A stretch of 64,000 bases of DNA, from assembly GCA_026004775.1 (NCBI GenBank), contig BPJU01000013.1:124001-188000 (forward strand), given 5' to 3'. Positions 30,139 through 39,411 of this stretch are shown here, in pieces (the stretch's first letter is position 1; each line of letters opens with the position of its first letter). The notes under the pieces are model-generated. The model made no database searches, had not been told where the DNA came from, and saw only the letters and a list, made by a program, of their open reading frames with translations. This DNA is from Pirellulaceae bacterium (GTDB taxonomy: Bacteria > Planctomycetota > Planctomycetia > Pirellulales > Pirellulaceae). The position numbers and the translations under genes are program-made.

Positions 30139-30885
30139 TCAAGCGGCCGCCCGCATGAGGCTGCGGTGAGTGGCGGCGGCTTCCACGAACTCCTCGAAAA
30201 TCCGCATGTCCAATGCCGACGCCGAATCGGCCTCCGGATGGAATTGGGTGCCGATGGCAAACCAATCGTCCTGGGTCGACTCGATCGCCTCGATAACGCC
30301 ATCCGGAGCGCGCGCCGTGACCTGAAAACCGGGAGCCACTTCGTCCACGGCCATGTGGTGCATACTGTTGACGCGGATCTCACTGTCACGATAAACCCGA
30401 TCCATGACCGATCCCGGAGCCGTCACAATCAAGGCGTGGCGGTGCTCCGGATCCTCGGGGCACTTGTGCGGCAAGGCGTGAGGGACGTCTTCGGGTATGT
30501 GTAAATAGAGATTGCCGCCTTGGCTGACGTTCAGTAGCTGCATGCCGGCTCCGATCGCCAGCACCGGCAGCCGCCGAGCAGCGACGCGGTCCATCAATAA
30601 CCGATCGAACCGCTCGCGGCGAGCCTCCATCAGCCGTTGTGACGGATGAACCATGAAACCGTCACGGCGCGGATCCAAGTCCAGACCACCCACGAACACC
30701 ACGCCCTGCACCAGATCCAGCACCGCCTCGATATCGGCCTCGTCGCCATACGGCGGGATGATCACCGGAACCCCGTTGGCCCGCATGATGCCGTCATAAT
30801 AGCCGGCCGCCAAAAACGAATAGGCCGGCGCGTCCTTCTTGGCACTGCGATAGTCGGCGTTCAGAGCGATCAACGGCTTGCGCAT
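30139..30885 (-). CDS. Class I glutamine amidotransferase-like (peptidase C26/PuuD type) without nucleophile Cys
   Basis: 248 aa. The fold resembles gamma-glutamyl-GABA hydrolase: ANGVPVIIPPY, GVVFVGGLDLDPRRDG, the elbow region LPVLAIGAGMQLLNVSQGGNLY, HHMAVDEVAPGF and the His-Glu motif IGTQFHPEAD. In active members the elbow reads GICRGxQxxNV; here it is AIGAGMQ, so the nucleophilic Cys is absent while His and Glu are kept. Start 30885 has GGGAGGA upstream. It converges with the preceding DJ-1 fusion gene. May be non-catalytic or use another residue; the amide substrate is unknown. Confidence 0.82.
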   Translation of the reverse strand: MRKPLIALNADYRSAKKDAPAYSFLAAGYYDGIMRANGVPVIIPPYGDEADIEAVLDLVQGVVFVGGLDLDPRRDGFMVHPSQRLMEARRERFDRLLMDRVAARRLPVLAIGAGMQLLNVSQGGNLYLHIPEDVPHALPHKCPEDPEHRHALIVTAPGSVMDRVYRDSEIRVNSMHHMAVDEVAPGFQVTARAPDGVIEAIESTQDDWFAIGTQFHPEADSASALDMRIFEEFVEAAATHRSLMRAAA

Positions 30886-31621
30886 AGTGCGTCCTCCCAC
30901 AACACCAGACTCTCTCCCTGCTCGATCCGGTGTTCCAGCCAGCCAGTAAAGGAACAACGAAGAGTCGACGGGAACTGGAAACGCGGCTGGGGACCAAAGA
31001 AAGCGTTCCCTTAGCCGACGGGGGTGGCATGGTGGGAACGACCACCTAACCGGCCACGCACAGAAACTGCGCGGGTAGACACTCCCCGGGAGCAGTCGTC
31101 CCTACAACGCTGCGCGCTTTCCCTAGCGACTCGGTCGTCCTCCCTTTCCTGACCCAACTCGAACACATCCCTGTTGCACCGCGTGCCGACGCCTACCTCG
31201 ACTGCGATCTTTCCACCGGCTCCGCCTTGGCCAGTGCCCGCCGAGGGCCTTCCGAGGCGCGTCGACCTGGACGACAATCTCCTCCCGGCTCAGCCGACAG
31301 GACTGACAACGGTGTGTCAGTAGGCTGCGGAGTGTAACGCACTTTGCGCCGGATGCAAGAAAAAGGCATATTTTGTGGCCCTTTTTCGACAGCCGGCCCA
31401 CAGAATGTGCAAGCATGGCGATGCTAGCATAACGAGGGTGCGGTGCGCTTTCGTGGCAGTTACAGCCGCCAGCGTTACTTTACGAGCCTCCTTTGGCCGG
31501 TTATGGTAAAACCGCCGATGGGGCCTCAAAATTGCCGGCGGCTGCCATGTGCAGCTGGCGATGGGCAGGCACGCTCACCCCGGCCCGCACACGTTGGCTG
31601 GAGCACTCTACATCGCGACTG
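30886..31621. other. Long intergenic region upstream of FabH-like gene
   Basis: About 735 bases without a supportable gene; open frames on the minus strand (31011-31529) have no ribosome site or recognisable content. Two inverted repeats are visible: ACTGACA/TGTCAGT with a six-base loop at 31302-31321, and GAAAAAGG/CCTTTTTC with a 12-base loop at 31359-31387. Either could be a terminator of the minus-strand side or an operator. Confidence 0.4.
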
Positions 31622-32719
31622 ATGAATACTTTGCTGCAAATCCAGAACGTCTGCTTGGAGGCGCTGGCCTATCTATTGCCAGCCGAGCGGGTGTCCAGTG
31701 GGCAGATCGAGCAGAGGCTTGAGCCGCTTTACCGGAGGTTAGGGCTGGTCGAGGGGCGGTTGGAGGCGATGACCGGCATTGCCGAGCGGCGATTGTGGCC
31801 GGCTGAGGCGCTACCCAGTGACACGAGTGCCCAGGTGGCTTGCATGGCAATGGAGGCGGCACACATCGATCCGTCGCAGATCGGACTGTTGGTACATGGG
31901 TCGGTCTGTCGCGATCGCTTGGAACCAGCAACGGCGTGTCGCGTCCATCACTTGGCGGGGCTTTCTCCGGAGTGTCTGGTATATGACGTGTCGAATGCTT
32001 GTTTGGGGTTGCTTAATGGGATGCTTCAGGCGGCAGCCTTGATCGAGTTGGGGGCGGTTCAGGCAGCCCTGGTGGTGGGGACCGAAAACAGCCGCAGTTT
32101 GTTGGAGAGCACCATCCGCTGGTTGGTGGAAACTCCGGGGCTGGACCGGCAGGCCATTAAACCTGCCATGGCGTCGCTGACGATCGGGTCGGCGGCTTGT
32201 GCGGTTTTGTTGACCCACCGCACGATCAGCCGCACCGACTGTGGCGTGGGGTTGGCGGTTTGGCGAGCCGAGTCGGCGCAGCACCGATTGTGCCAAAGTG
32301 GGCCCGATGACGCCGTTGGTCTGGGAATGCAACCGCTGATGGATACCGATTCCGAAGCTCTACTGGCGGCCGGGATAGAAGCCGGAAAAGCGACGTTCGG
32401 GCCGTTTGTCGAGCAACTGCAGCGGATGGGCTGGCCGCTTCAGGCAACCATTTGCCATCAGGTGGGTTCGGCCCACCGCCGTGCCATTCTCAAGGCGTTG
32501 CAACTCGATCCGCAATCCGACTACATTACGTATCCGTACCTGGGCAATACCGGGTCGGTGGCCTTGCCGTTGACGCTGGCGGTGGCCGCCGAGAAGGCTC
32601 AACTGGTCGATCAGCAGATCGTCGGACTTTTGGGGATTGGCTCGGGTGTCAATTGTCTGATGATGGCGTGCCGGTGGGGGCCGGTCGCCGTGTACGGCAG
32701 GGATCTGGCTGCCGCCTAG
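31622..32719 (+). CDS. 3-oxoacyl-ACP synthase III-like (FabH/OleA fold)
   Basis: 365 aa. Thiolase-fold condensing enzyme: the Cys block YDVSNACLGLLNGM, the His block ICHQVGSAHRRAI, and the Asn block PYLGNTGSVALPLTL give the Cys-His-Asn triad of FabH-type enzymes. FabH starts fatty-acid synthesis from acetyl-CoA and malonyl-ACP; OleA joins two acyl chains. The sequence alone does not separate these; the length (365 against ~320 for FabH) and the extra N-terminal part lean to OleA-like. No ribosome site is obvious ahead of ATG 31622. The pattern of active-site residues is intact. Confidence 0.85.
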   Translation: MNTLLQIQNVCLEALAYLLPAERVSSGQIEQRLEPLYRRLGLVEGRLEAMTGIAERRLWPAEALPSDTSAQVACMAMEAAHIDPSQIGLLVHGSVCRDRLEPATACRVHHLAGLSPECLVYDVSNACLGLLNGMLQAAALIELGAVQAALVVGTENSRSLLESTIRWLVETPGLDRQAIKPAMASLTIGSAACAVLLTHRTISRTDCGVGLAVWRAESAQHRLCQSGPDDAVGLGMQPLMDTDSEALLAAGIEAGKATFGPFVEQLQRMGWPLQATICHQVGSAHRRAILKALQLDPQSDYITYPYLGNTGSVALPLTLAVAAEKAQLVDQQIVGLLGIGSGVNCLMMACRWGPVAVYGRDLAAA

Positions 32720-32969
32720 CATAGCCTGGCTCGACGGTTTGGCCTATACTTCAAGCGGGCCCTCAGCCAACCGGTCTTGCGTTGTGAAGCAATTCGTGGT
32801 GCAATCACGGACGTCCGCGCGCAGAGGGGGTTGGGCAGGGCGACGCCTTCCTGTGGCTGCTGCAAATCAGCCGGTTTGTTGGAGTATGTCCATCAGCAAA
32901 CGCCGCACCGGCGGTTTTTCCAGTGGACGTTCTGACGTTTGGTGAAAACTTTGTGGACAGTGCCGTTCT

Positions 32970-34067
32970 ATGATAGAAATCCTGATTTGGGCCGGTTTTT
33001 TCGTGCTGATCCTTTTTTTTATTGCACTGGACCTGGGGGTGTTTCACCGCCGCCCCCATGCGATTCGTATCCGCGAAGCCCTCGGCTGGACGGTGCTGTG
33101 GATCGTGGCGGCTCTGGTCTTTAACGTCGCGGTCTATTTTTTCTACGAGCATCACTGGATGGTATGGGGCGAGAGCCCGCCGCCCGATGCCGGCTGGGAG
33201 GCAGCGATCCAGTTCTTCACCGCATACCTGGTAGAAAAATCGCTTTCGGTCGACAACATTTTTGTGATTGCCGTGATCTTCGCCTTCTTTCGTGTGCCGG
33301 CGGCCTTGCAGCACCGCGTGCTTTTCTGGGGAATACTGGGAGCGGTCGTGCTGCGAGGTATCATGATCGCCGCCGGCACAGTGATGATCCATTATTTGGA
33401 CTGGGTAACCTACATTTTCGGAGCCCTCCTGCTGTACTCAGCCTATCGCATGGCGTTTATGGGTGATGAGGACGTCGACCCGAGCAAGAATCGCCTGGTG
33501 CGGTTGGCTCGCCGCTTCTTCCCGGTGGTGACGGAGTTTCAAGGCCAGCGCTTTTTTGTGAAGCGCGACGGACGGTGGGCGATGACACCGCTTTTTCTGG
33601 CACTGCTGGTAGTTGAAAGCAGCGACGTGATGTTTGCCGTCGACTCGATACCCGCCGTGCTGGCGGTGACCCGCGACCCGTTTATAGTCTTTACCTCCAA
33701 TGTCTTCGCCATCCTGGGATTGCGGTCGCTCTATTTTGCCGTGGCCGGATTAATGGAACTTTTCGAGCACCTCCGCGCCAGTTTGGTGGTGCTGTTGGCT
33801 TACATTGGCGTCAAAATGCTCTTGGCCCATCACTTCCCGATTCCCAATTACATCTCCCTTCTTGTCATTGGCAGCATACTGGGGGTGGGGGTGGTGGCTT
33901 CCATAATTTCGATGGCTCTTAAGCCAAAACCGCCTGCGAAGACGCAGCCGATCAACCCGATGGTGGAGCCGGATAATAGCGGCGTCGGGCTGGAGGCCGC
34001 AAGTGCGGTGGAACGCCGGTGGGAGCACGACTTGGCTGACCAGTCGGTAAACGAACCGCATTCTTAG
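32970..34067 (+). CDS. TerC/Alx-family membrane protein
   Basis: 365 aa, about nine membrane helices. TerC/Alx/MeeF proteins export Mn2+ or other divalent ions, or help metalation of secreted proteins. Marks: AYLVEKSLSVDNIFVIAVIF near residue 90 and LLVVESSDVMFAVDSIPA near residue 213, the paired acidic motifs of the family. ATG 32970 lacks a strong ribosome site but the first helix starts at once. The 250 bases upstream were checked for a yybP-ykoY manganese riboswitch and none was seen. C-terminal ~40 residues are hydrophilic. Confidence 0.9.
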   Translation: MIEILIWAGFFVLILFFIALDLGVFHRRPHAIRIREALGWTVLWIVAALVFNVAVYFFYEHHWMVWGESPPPDAGWEAAIQFFTAYLVEKSLSVDNIFVIAVIFAFFRVPAALQHRVLFWGILGAVVLRGIMIAAGTVMIHYLDWVTYIFGALLLYSAYRMAFMGDEDVDPSKNRLVRLARRFFPVVTEFQGQRFFVKRDGRWAMTPLFLALLVVESSDVMFAVDSIPAVLAVTRDPFIVFTSNVFAILGLRSLYFAVAGLMELFEHLRASLVVLLAYIGVKMLLAHHFPIPNYISLLVIGSILGVGVVASIISMALKPKPPAKTQPINPMVEPDNSGVGLEAASAVERRWEHDLADQSVNEPHS

Positions 34068-34390
34068 CCACTTCTCCGCGGCGCCAACTTGCATGACGCA
34101 ATTCGCACGAAGCCGGCTTTCACAGCCTGGCGGGGATGGCTGATCCCGCTTATTTTGCCGAAAAAGCCAGTCTTAGCGATTCGACGTAAAGTTCCGGCTG
34201 TAACAGCGTCGATGGAGCTAAACGTGGGACGTGGAGGGTTTACTGGCTGAGGTAGCACCACCGCTGGGGGTTGGCCCTGCCAGCATCAGCCGGCATCATC
34301 CCCACAGTCTCCCGCGTGCCATGGGCATGTTCGTGCCGCCAGTCTTTCGGCCTGAAACCGGAACAGCCGCACAAGGCCAAAAGGGGCAAT
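34068..34390. other. Intergenic region before FadL-like gene
   Basis: About 320 bases with no supportable gene; an in-frame extension of the next gene to 34271 lacks ribosome site and signal peptide logic. No promoter picked. Confidence 0.35.
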
Positions 34391-35596
34391 ATGAAAAACA
34401 AATGCCATTTTCGAGGCCCCCACACGTTTGTCCTTTGGTCCGTGATCTGGGCCGGGGCCACGTCGCTGGTTTCCGCACAGGGTTTCATCGTGACCGGTGT
34501 TGGGGCCGTCAACCGGGGATTCGGCGGAGCAGGGACAGCCGCGCCACTGGAAGCGATCACCGCCTTGCATTGGAATCCCGGAGCCATTGTGGAACTGCCT
34601 GGTTCGCAATTCACCTTCGGCACTGAAGTCGTCCTCCCCAGCGTGGAACTGGGGGCCGATGTCGGCGGGATGGCTTCTCGTACGGCGGGTGAGCCTGGGG
34701 CGGCGCTGTTGCCGGCGGTCGGCTGGGTGTATCAAGATCCCGAATCACCCGCCGCCGTCGGGCTGGGCATGTATGGGGTGGCCGGATTTCGTTCTAATCT
34801 ACCTCAAGATCCCACCAACCCGATTCTCGCTTTAGGTCCGCTCTATGCGGATGCCGAGGTCTTCCAGATCGCCCCCACCGTAGCGTACCGCCTTACGGAT
34901 CGGCTGTCGTTCGGCGTGGCGCCGACGATCACAGTGGCGCGAATTGCTTTGGACCCGCTTGGTCCTTCGTTTATCACCCCGCTGCCGACTCCGGGAACCA
35001 GCAGCCGCGTGCATTGGGGAGGCGGGGTGCAGGCCGGGCTCTTTTGGCGAGCCACCGACTGCTGGCACTGGGGCTTCACCATCAAGAGCCCTCAGTGGAT
35101 GGAAGACTTTCGGTTCTTTACACCGAACGGCGTCGTCACGGCGGACATCGACTACCCGATGATTCTTTCGCTCGGTACCGCTTGGGACTCCGGTTACGGC
35201 TGGCTGCTGGCTCTAGACGCCCGCTACTTTGATTACAAGAATACCTCGGGATTTCGCGAGCTGGGCTGGAGCAACGTCTTTGCCGGTGCTGTGGGGCTAC
35301 AGCGCACCATCAACTCGGCGCTCACGCTTCGCTGCGGCTATAACTTCAACCAGAACCCGATCCGATCCAGCGAAGCGTTTGCGAACCTGCTGACGCCATT
35401 GATCCAGGAACACAACATCAGTGCGGGCTGTTCGCTGCGGATCGCCCCCCAAGTGGAACTGGCGCTGGCCTATGTTTACCTGGTCAACAACGGCCTGACG
35501 GGACCTTTGCCTTCTCCACCATTTGGCCCCACCGATACGCTGACTCATGAAATTAACGCCCATTCGGTGGCCTTCGCGATCGTGACGGCGTATTGA
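34391..35596 (+). CDS. FadL/OmpP1/TodX-type outer-membrane transport protein
   Basis: 401 aa. Start 34391 (MKNKCHFRGP) has AAAGGGG just upstream and opens on a signal peptide ending ATSLVSAQG. The mature N-terminus GFIVTGVGAVNRGFGGAGTA followed by ALHWNPGAI is the FadL pattern, with the NPGA/NPAG block near residue 55. The rest alternates aromatic and polar residues as in beta-barrels and ends VAFAIVTAY. FadL proteins admit hydrophobic compounds such as long-chain fatty acids or aromatics across the outer membrane. Substrate is not readable. It is followed by the sulfatase gene 257 bases downstream. Confidence 0.85.
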   Translation: MKNKCHFRGPHTFVLWSVIWAGATSLVSAQGFIVTGVGAVNRGFGGAGTAAPLEAITALHWNPGAIVELPGSQFTFGTEVVLPSVELGADVGGMASRTAGEPGAALLPAVGWVYQDPESPAAVGLGMYGVAGFRSNLPQDPTNPILALGPLYADAEVFQIAPTVAYRLTDRLSFGVAPTITVARIALDPLGPSFITPLPTPGTSSRVHWGGGVQAGLFWRATDCWHWGFTIKSPQWMEDFRFFTPNGVVTADIDYPMILSLGTAWDSGYGWLLALDARYFDYKNTSGFRELGWSNVFAGAVGLQRTINSALTLRCGYNFNQNPIRSSEAFANLLTPLIQEHNISAGCSLRIAPQVELALAYVYLVNNGLTGPLPSPPFGPTDTLTHEINAHSVAFAIVTAY

Positions 35597-35853
35597 CACC
35601 CGGCCGCATCAATCTTGGGCTGCCGGCGACGAGGCTTTTTGCCTGGCGTACGCATGCGGTTGGCCGGTGTGGTCCTGCGAGACTACCGGACGCGCCGCCG
35701 CCCAAGCCATCGTCCCTGCCGGGCAGGGTGTTGCGTTACTGCAGGTGCGGTCATATGATCCGGACAAAGCCAGATACGGACGCGCCGTTACGCCAGGAAA
35801 CTTTGCTCCTGCGGGCGGCAAAAGGGTGCATGTTGTGGTTGAGAGAATCCGGC

Positions 35854-37401
35854 ATGAGTTGGCCACGGGCAGGTTTGAGGTGGTTGGTGGCAACGGCCAT
35901 CCTTTTTACGGGAATGGCCGGCGGATCGGTTTGCGCAGCCGAACGAGATCCGCTCCCGAACATCGTGATTTTTCTGGTGGATGATTTGGGAGTGATGGAT
36001 AGTTCTGTGCCGTTTCTTACTGAGAATGGCAAGCCGCGCAAGTATCCGCTCAATGATTTTTACCGTACGCCGTGTCTGGAAGAGCTGGCCAGGCGCGGGG
36101 TGCGGTTCAGTAATTTTTATGCCATGAGTGTTTGCTCTCCGACTCGCATTTCCTTGATGACCGGCCAATATGCGGCTCGCCATCGCACTACGAATTGGAT
36201 CAACCCGGACCGAAACAACGGCGGACCGCACGCTCCTGCCGATTGGAATTGGCAGGGGCTTGGCCCGCAGGACGTTACGCTGGCGCGGATTCTCCAGCAG
36301 CGAGGCTACCGGACGATTCACGTGGGCAAGGGGCATTTCGGGCCTCGGCACAGCCCCGGCGCCGATCCGCGCAACTTGGGGTTCGATATCAATATCGCCG
36401 GTGCTTCGATCGGGGCGCCGGGCAGCTATTACGGGCGCGATCGCTTCGGTGCCGGCACGCCGCGCTCGTCGCATGCCGTGCCCGGCCTGGAAAAATATCA
36501 CGGCCAGGACATTTACCTCACCGAGGCCTTGACGCGCGAAGCGGTGGCGGCCGTGCGGGAAGCGGTCAACGAGCGGCGGCCGTTTTTCCTCTATTTTGCT
36601 CATTATGCCGTCCATGCCCCGTTCCAGCCCGATCCGCGTTTCGCCGACCACTACCGCCACTCCGGAAAGCCGGCTCCCGCGCAGGCATTCGCCAGTATGG
36701 TCGAAGGCGTGGACCGCTCGCTTGCGGATCTGGTGGCAGCGATCGAGTCGATGGGGGTGGCCGAGAACACGTTGCTCTTTTACCTGGGTGACAATGGAAG
36801 CGATGCGCCGCTGGGGGGGCCACACGAGGTCGCCAGTGCGGCGCCGCTCCGCGGCAAGAAAGGGTCCCACTACGAGGGCGGGATGCGCGTCCCGTTCCTG
36901 GCCGCCTGGCTGCGTGCCGATCCGGAAAACCCGTGGCAAACGCGCCTGCCCATCGCCGCCGGCGCTGTGCAAGACCAGGTCGCTTCGGTGTGCGACTTGT
37001 TTCCGACCCTCCTGGCACTGCTTGACGTGCCGATTCCTGACGGCCACGCAGTCGATGGCTATGCACTGGGCCGCCTTCTGGCCGGCCAGGCCGACCCGCA
37101 GAAACCCCAAACTTTTTTGATGCACTACCCGCATTCGCCTCATCGCAGCGACTATTGGACAAGTTACCGCAAGGGTCGATGGAAAGTGGTCTACCACTAT
37201 TTCCCCGAAGAATCGGGCATGGGCAGTCATTACCAACTGTTCGACTTGGAGCAGGATCCGTTCGAGCAGCACGACCGAGCCCAGCAGGAGCCACAGACGC
37301 TGCGGATGATGGTCAAGGAGATGGTAGAGGGGCTGGAGCGTTGCAAGGCACTCTACCCAATCCGCAACGACGGCTCTCCCTGCCTGCCCGTCATCCCCTG
37401 A
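35854..37401 (+). CDS. Sulfatase (formylglycine-dependent)
   Basis: 515 aa. Start 35854 gives a good signal peptide (MSWPRAGLRWLVATAILFTG) ending near CAA; ATGs at 35830 and 35755 are alternatives. Core: LPNIVIFLVDDLGVMD metal-binding Asp pair, VCSPTRISLMTGQYAARH with the C-x-P-x-R motif whose Cys is converted to formylglycine, HVGKGHFG, YLGDNGSDAPLGG metal ligands, and KKGSHYEGGMRVPF. Cleaves sulfate esters, likely of sulfated polysaccharides, outside the cytoplasm. Planctomycetes carry many such genes. The sulfatase-maturing enzyme is not in the window. Confidence 0.93.
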   Translation: MSWPRAGLRWLVATAILFTGMAGGSVCAAERDPLPNIVIFLVDDLGVMDSSVPFLTENGKPRKYPLNDFYRTPCLEELARRGVRFSNFYAMSVCSPTRISLMTGQYAARHRTTNWINPDRNNGGPHAPADWNWQGLGPQDVTLARILQQRGYRTIHVGKGHFGPRHSPGADPRNLGFDINIAGASIGAPGSYYGRDRFGAGTPRSSHAVPGLEKYHGQDIYLTEALTREAVAAVREAVNERRPFFLYFAHYAVHAPFQPDPRFADHYRHSGKPAPAQAFASMVEGVDRSLADLVAAIESMGVAENTLLFYLGDNGSDAPLGGPHEVASAAPLRGKKGSHYEGGMRVPFLAAWLRADPENPWQTRLPIAAGAVQDQVASVCDLFPTLLALLDVPIPDGHAVDGYALGRLLAGQADPQKPQTFLMHYPHSPHRSDYWTSYRKGRWKVVYHYFPEESGMGSHYQLFDLEQDPFEQHDRAQQEPQTLRMMVKEMVEGLERCKALYPIRNDGSPCLPVIP

Positions 37402-37513
37402 ATGGCGCGGTAGCATCCGCAACGACGGAAAAGGATATCCAGCCAGGCTACAGGAGAGGTAACCGGCCCACTTTTTTGCCCGGTGCCGACGGTCTGCTAC
37501 AAGCTAATTTGTC

Positions 37514-37541
37514 TTATTACAACGGGGATGTCGTGTAATAA
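37514..37541. promoter_or_regulatory. Dyad operator-like element and promoter ahead of uppP
   Basis: Perfect 7-bp inverted repeat TTATTAC/GTAATAA separated by 14 bases. It overlaps a candidate promoter, TTACAA at 37517-37522, 16-base spacer, TAATGT at 37539-37544. The surrounding 200 bases are clearly richer in A/T than the rest of the window. Confidence 0.4.
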
Positions 37542-37649
37542 TGTAAAAAGTGATGAATAGAGAATCAAACCGAAGAAGTCGCTTGTCGCATATACCAAGA
37601 CGGTGTGCCACTGCCCGCAAAAATTTTGTATCATCGATCGAGTAGATTT

Positions 37650-38447
37650 ATGACATTTTTTACACAATTATCGAGCGATTCGCTACTGTTTGTAATAGTT
37701 TTGGCGATAATACAAGGTGTTACGGAATTTCTGCCTATCAGTTCGAGCGGCCATTTATTGATATTTTCTGATCTGTTGGGACATCCTCTGGAGTCGTTGG
37801 AATTATCAATTGCCTTACATGTGGGGAGCCTGACGGCGATTGTCGTTTATTATCGGCGGCAGGTCGCGGCATTGGCGTTGAAGGAGCGGCGTACCGTCGT
37901 GTCGCTGGTGGTGGCCAGTATTCCAGCGGTAATCTGTGGAGCGGTGGCGTACTTTAGTCTGGATAGCCTTTTGGAAGACGCGCGGGTGGCGGCGGCGTTG
38001 TTGCCGGTAACGGCTCTGGTGCTGATAAGCACGCGGCGGATGGTCCCGGGGTGTCGGGTTTATCAGGCCCTCACGTGGAGCGAGGCGTTCCGCATCGGCG
38101 TGTGGCAAGCCTTAGCGATTCTGCCCGGCTTGTCGCGCAGCGGCATGACCATCGCCGGGGGGCTGCGCGAAAGACTGGAACCGCGTGCGGCCGCCGCCTT
38201 TTCGTTTTTGATGGCCATCCCGGCCATCAGCGGCGCGGGCCTGCTGGCCGGCTACTCCGCTTGGAAGAACGGCGGCACCCAATGGCCGCTGGGTGAACTG
38301 GCCTGTGGTTGGGCCGTCTCCTGTCTGACCGGGCTGGTGGCTCTGAGAGTACTGGAGCGGCACCTCCAGCGCCGTAAACTCGGCCATTACGCGATCTGGT
38401 GCCTGGCCGTAAGCGCCATCTACTGGCTGGTGAAACAAGTCGGATGA
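37650..38447 (+). CDS. uppP: Undecaprenyl-diphosphatase
   Basis: 265 aa, eight or so membrane helices. Recycles undecaprenyl pyrophosphate to the monophosphate lipid carrier for cell-wall and polysaccharide synthesis. Both family motifs are present: IIQGVTEFLPISSSGHLL at residues 21-38 and LPGLSRSGMTIAGGLRER near 160-177. Start 37650 (MTFFTQL) is chosen; an in-frame ATG at 37605 would add 15 polar residues. Its first ~70 codons use A/T-ending codons (tta, ata, gta) unlike the rest of the gene. The protein ends at a strong bidirectional terminator. Confidence 0.95.
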   Translation: MTFFTQLSSDSLLFVIVLAIIQGVTEFLPISSSGHLLIFSDLLGHPLESLELSIALHVGSLTAIVVYYRRQVAALALKERRTVVSLVVASIPAVICGAVAYFSLDSLLEDARVAAALLPVTALVLISTRRMVPGCRVYQALTWSEAFRIGVWQALAILPGLSRSGMTIAGGLRERLEPRAAAAFSFLMAIPAISGAGLLAGYSAWKNGGTQWPLGELACGWAVSCLTGLVALRVLERHLQRRKLGHYAIWCLAVSAIYWLVKQVG

Positions 38448-38460
38448 AACGGCGAGCGGA

Positions 38461-38530
38461 AAAAAGTTGGAGCGGATGGCTCTGCCGGTAACAGGTGTGC
38501 CGCCGGCCGGCAGCCATCCGCTCCCGTTTT
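38461..38530. terminator. Bidirectional intrinsic terminator between uppP and DUF3386 gene
   Basis: A 13-bp perfect stem (GGAGCGGATGGCT at 38470-38482 with its complement at 38513-38525), with a further CTGCCGG/CCGGCAG pair inside. AAAAAA lies on the left and CGTTTTG on the right, giving T-runs for both strands. It sits between convergent genes, as expected. Confidence 0.8.
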
Positions 38531-38547
38531 GTGCCAAGGGAAGTCCG

Positions 38548-39258
38548 TTACGGTGAGCTCGAGCCGGCTGTCGCTGCGCTCAACCACGAGTGATTCGAGA
38601 AAGTCACCGAACGCACTTGCCGCTGCGAGCCGTTGGCTGTCCGGATCGTCACCCAACCCAGCGGAAGATCCCAGCCGTCTTTATGCAGCCAATCGTCACG
38701 CTCGACCGTCACGGCCACGAGTTGCCCTTGGCTGTCCCAATAGCTCACGGTGTAGACGCGCGGTACGTACTTGCCCAGTGGGTTGCGCTGGACATCCAGT
38801 ACCGTGATGGTAAAGTGGCCGTCGGCCGGATGGCGATGCACTTCCCGCACCACATCGCCGTCCACCCGGTAACGGCTGCCCATCAGCGTATCGTTGTCGA
38901 TACGGATCAATCGTCCCAAGGGATGCGGTTGGGGTTCGGTTTCAAAACTGGCCTGATATTCCCTGGCCGCGTCACCGAAACGGTGCTCGACAAACGACCG
39001 CAGCTTCCCTTCAAACCACGCCGGTGCATTGGGCACCTCGAAACGGATTGCACCGTGGCGATCGACTTCCACCCAGCCGTTGGCCTGTGTTTGGCCGTCG
39101 ACCACCACGACATCGGCACGAAACCCGGGAAAGCCGTTCCAAGTGGAGCGTGCTTCATGAGCTTTGCGCAGCACAGCCGCCGCGTCCTCAGCACTGGCTG
39201 CTTGTACTCCCAGAGTTGCGGCAAGAAACAGACTCACGATACCTATCATGCGCTTCAT
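38548..39258 (-). CDS. DUF3386-family secreted protein
   Basis: 236 aa. ATG at 39258 with GAGGAG eight bases upstream and signal peptide KRMIGIVSLFLAATLGVQAASA. The mature part reads EARSTWNGFPGFRADVVV and later HPLGRLIRIDNDTLMGSRYRVDG, ending with IPxxVxI-like region; this matches my memory of DUF3386, a family of unknown function also found in cyanobacteria. Convergent with uppP. I cannot give a role; the fold is probably beta-rich. Confidence 0.65.
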   Translation of the reverse strand: MKRMIGIVSLFLAATLGVQAASAEDAAAVLRKAHEARSTWNGFPGFRADVVVVDGQTQANGWVEVDRHGAIRFEVPNAPAWFEGKLRSFVEHRFGDAAREYQASFETEPQPHPLGRLIRIDNDTLMGSRYRVDGDVVREVHRHPADGHFTITVLDVQRNPLGKYVPRVYTVSYWDSQGQLVAVTVERDDWLHKDGWDLPLGWVTIRTANGSQRQVRSVTFSNHSWLSAATAGSSSP

Positions 39259-39411
39259 AGTTACGTCTCCTCAGGTTTGACGAAACGGTTACACCACACC
39301 AACGTCCAAAACGCACTCCGCCAGCCGGCTGGATACCCGCAGGTGCTCGTTCGCAGCAGGGCGGATAACTCCGGCAAGTACACGTGCTCGAACGACGCCT
39401 CGTTTGGGCCG

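Noticed and set aside
32720-32969. yybP-ykoY manganese riboswitch before the TerC gene
   Set aside because: No conserved motif of that riboswitch could be recognised; nothing beyond the gene association supports it.
35788-37422. 544-codon open frame on the minus strand
   Set aside because: Antisense to the sulfatase with its C-x-P-x-R motif; a shadow frame.
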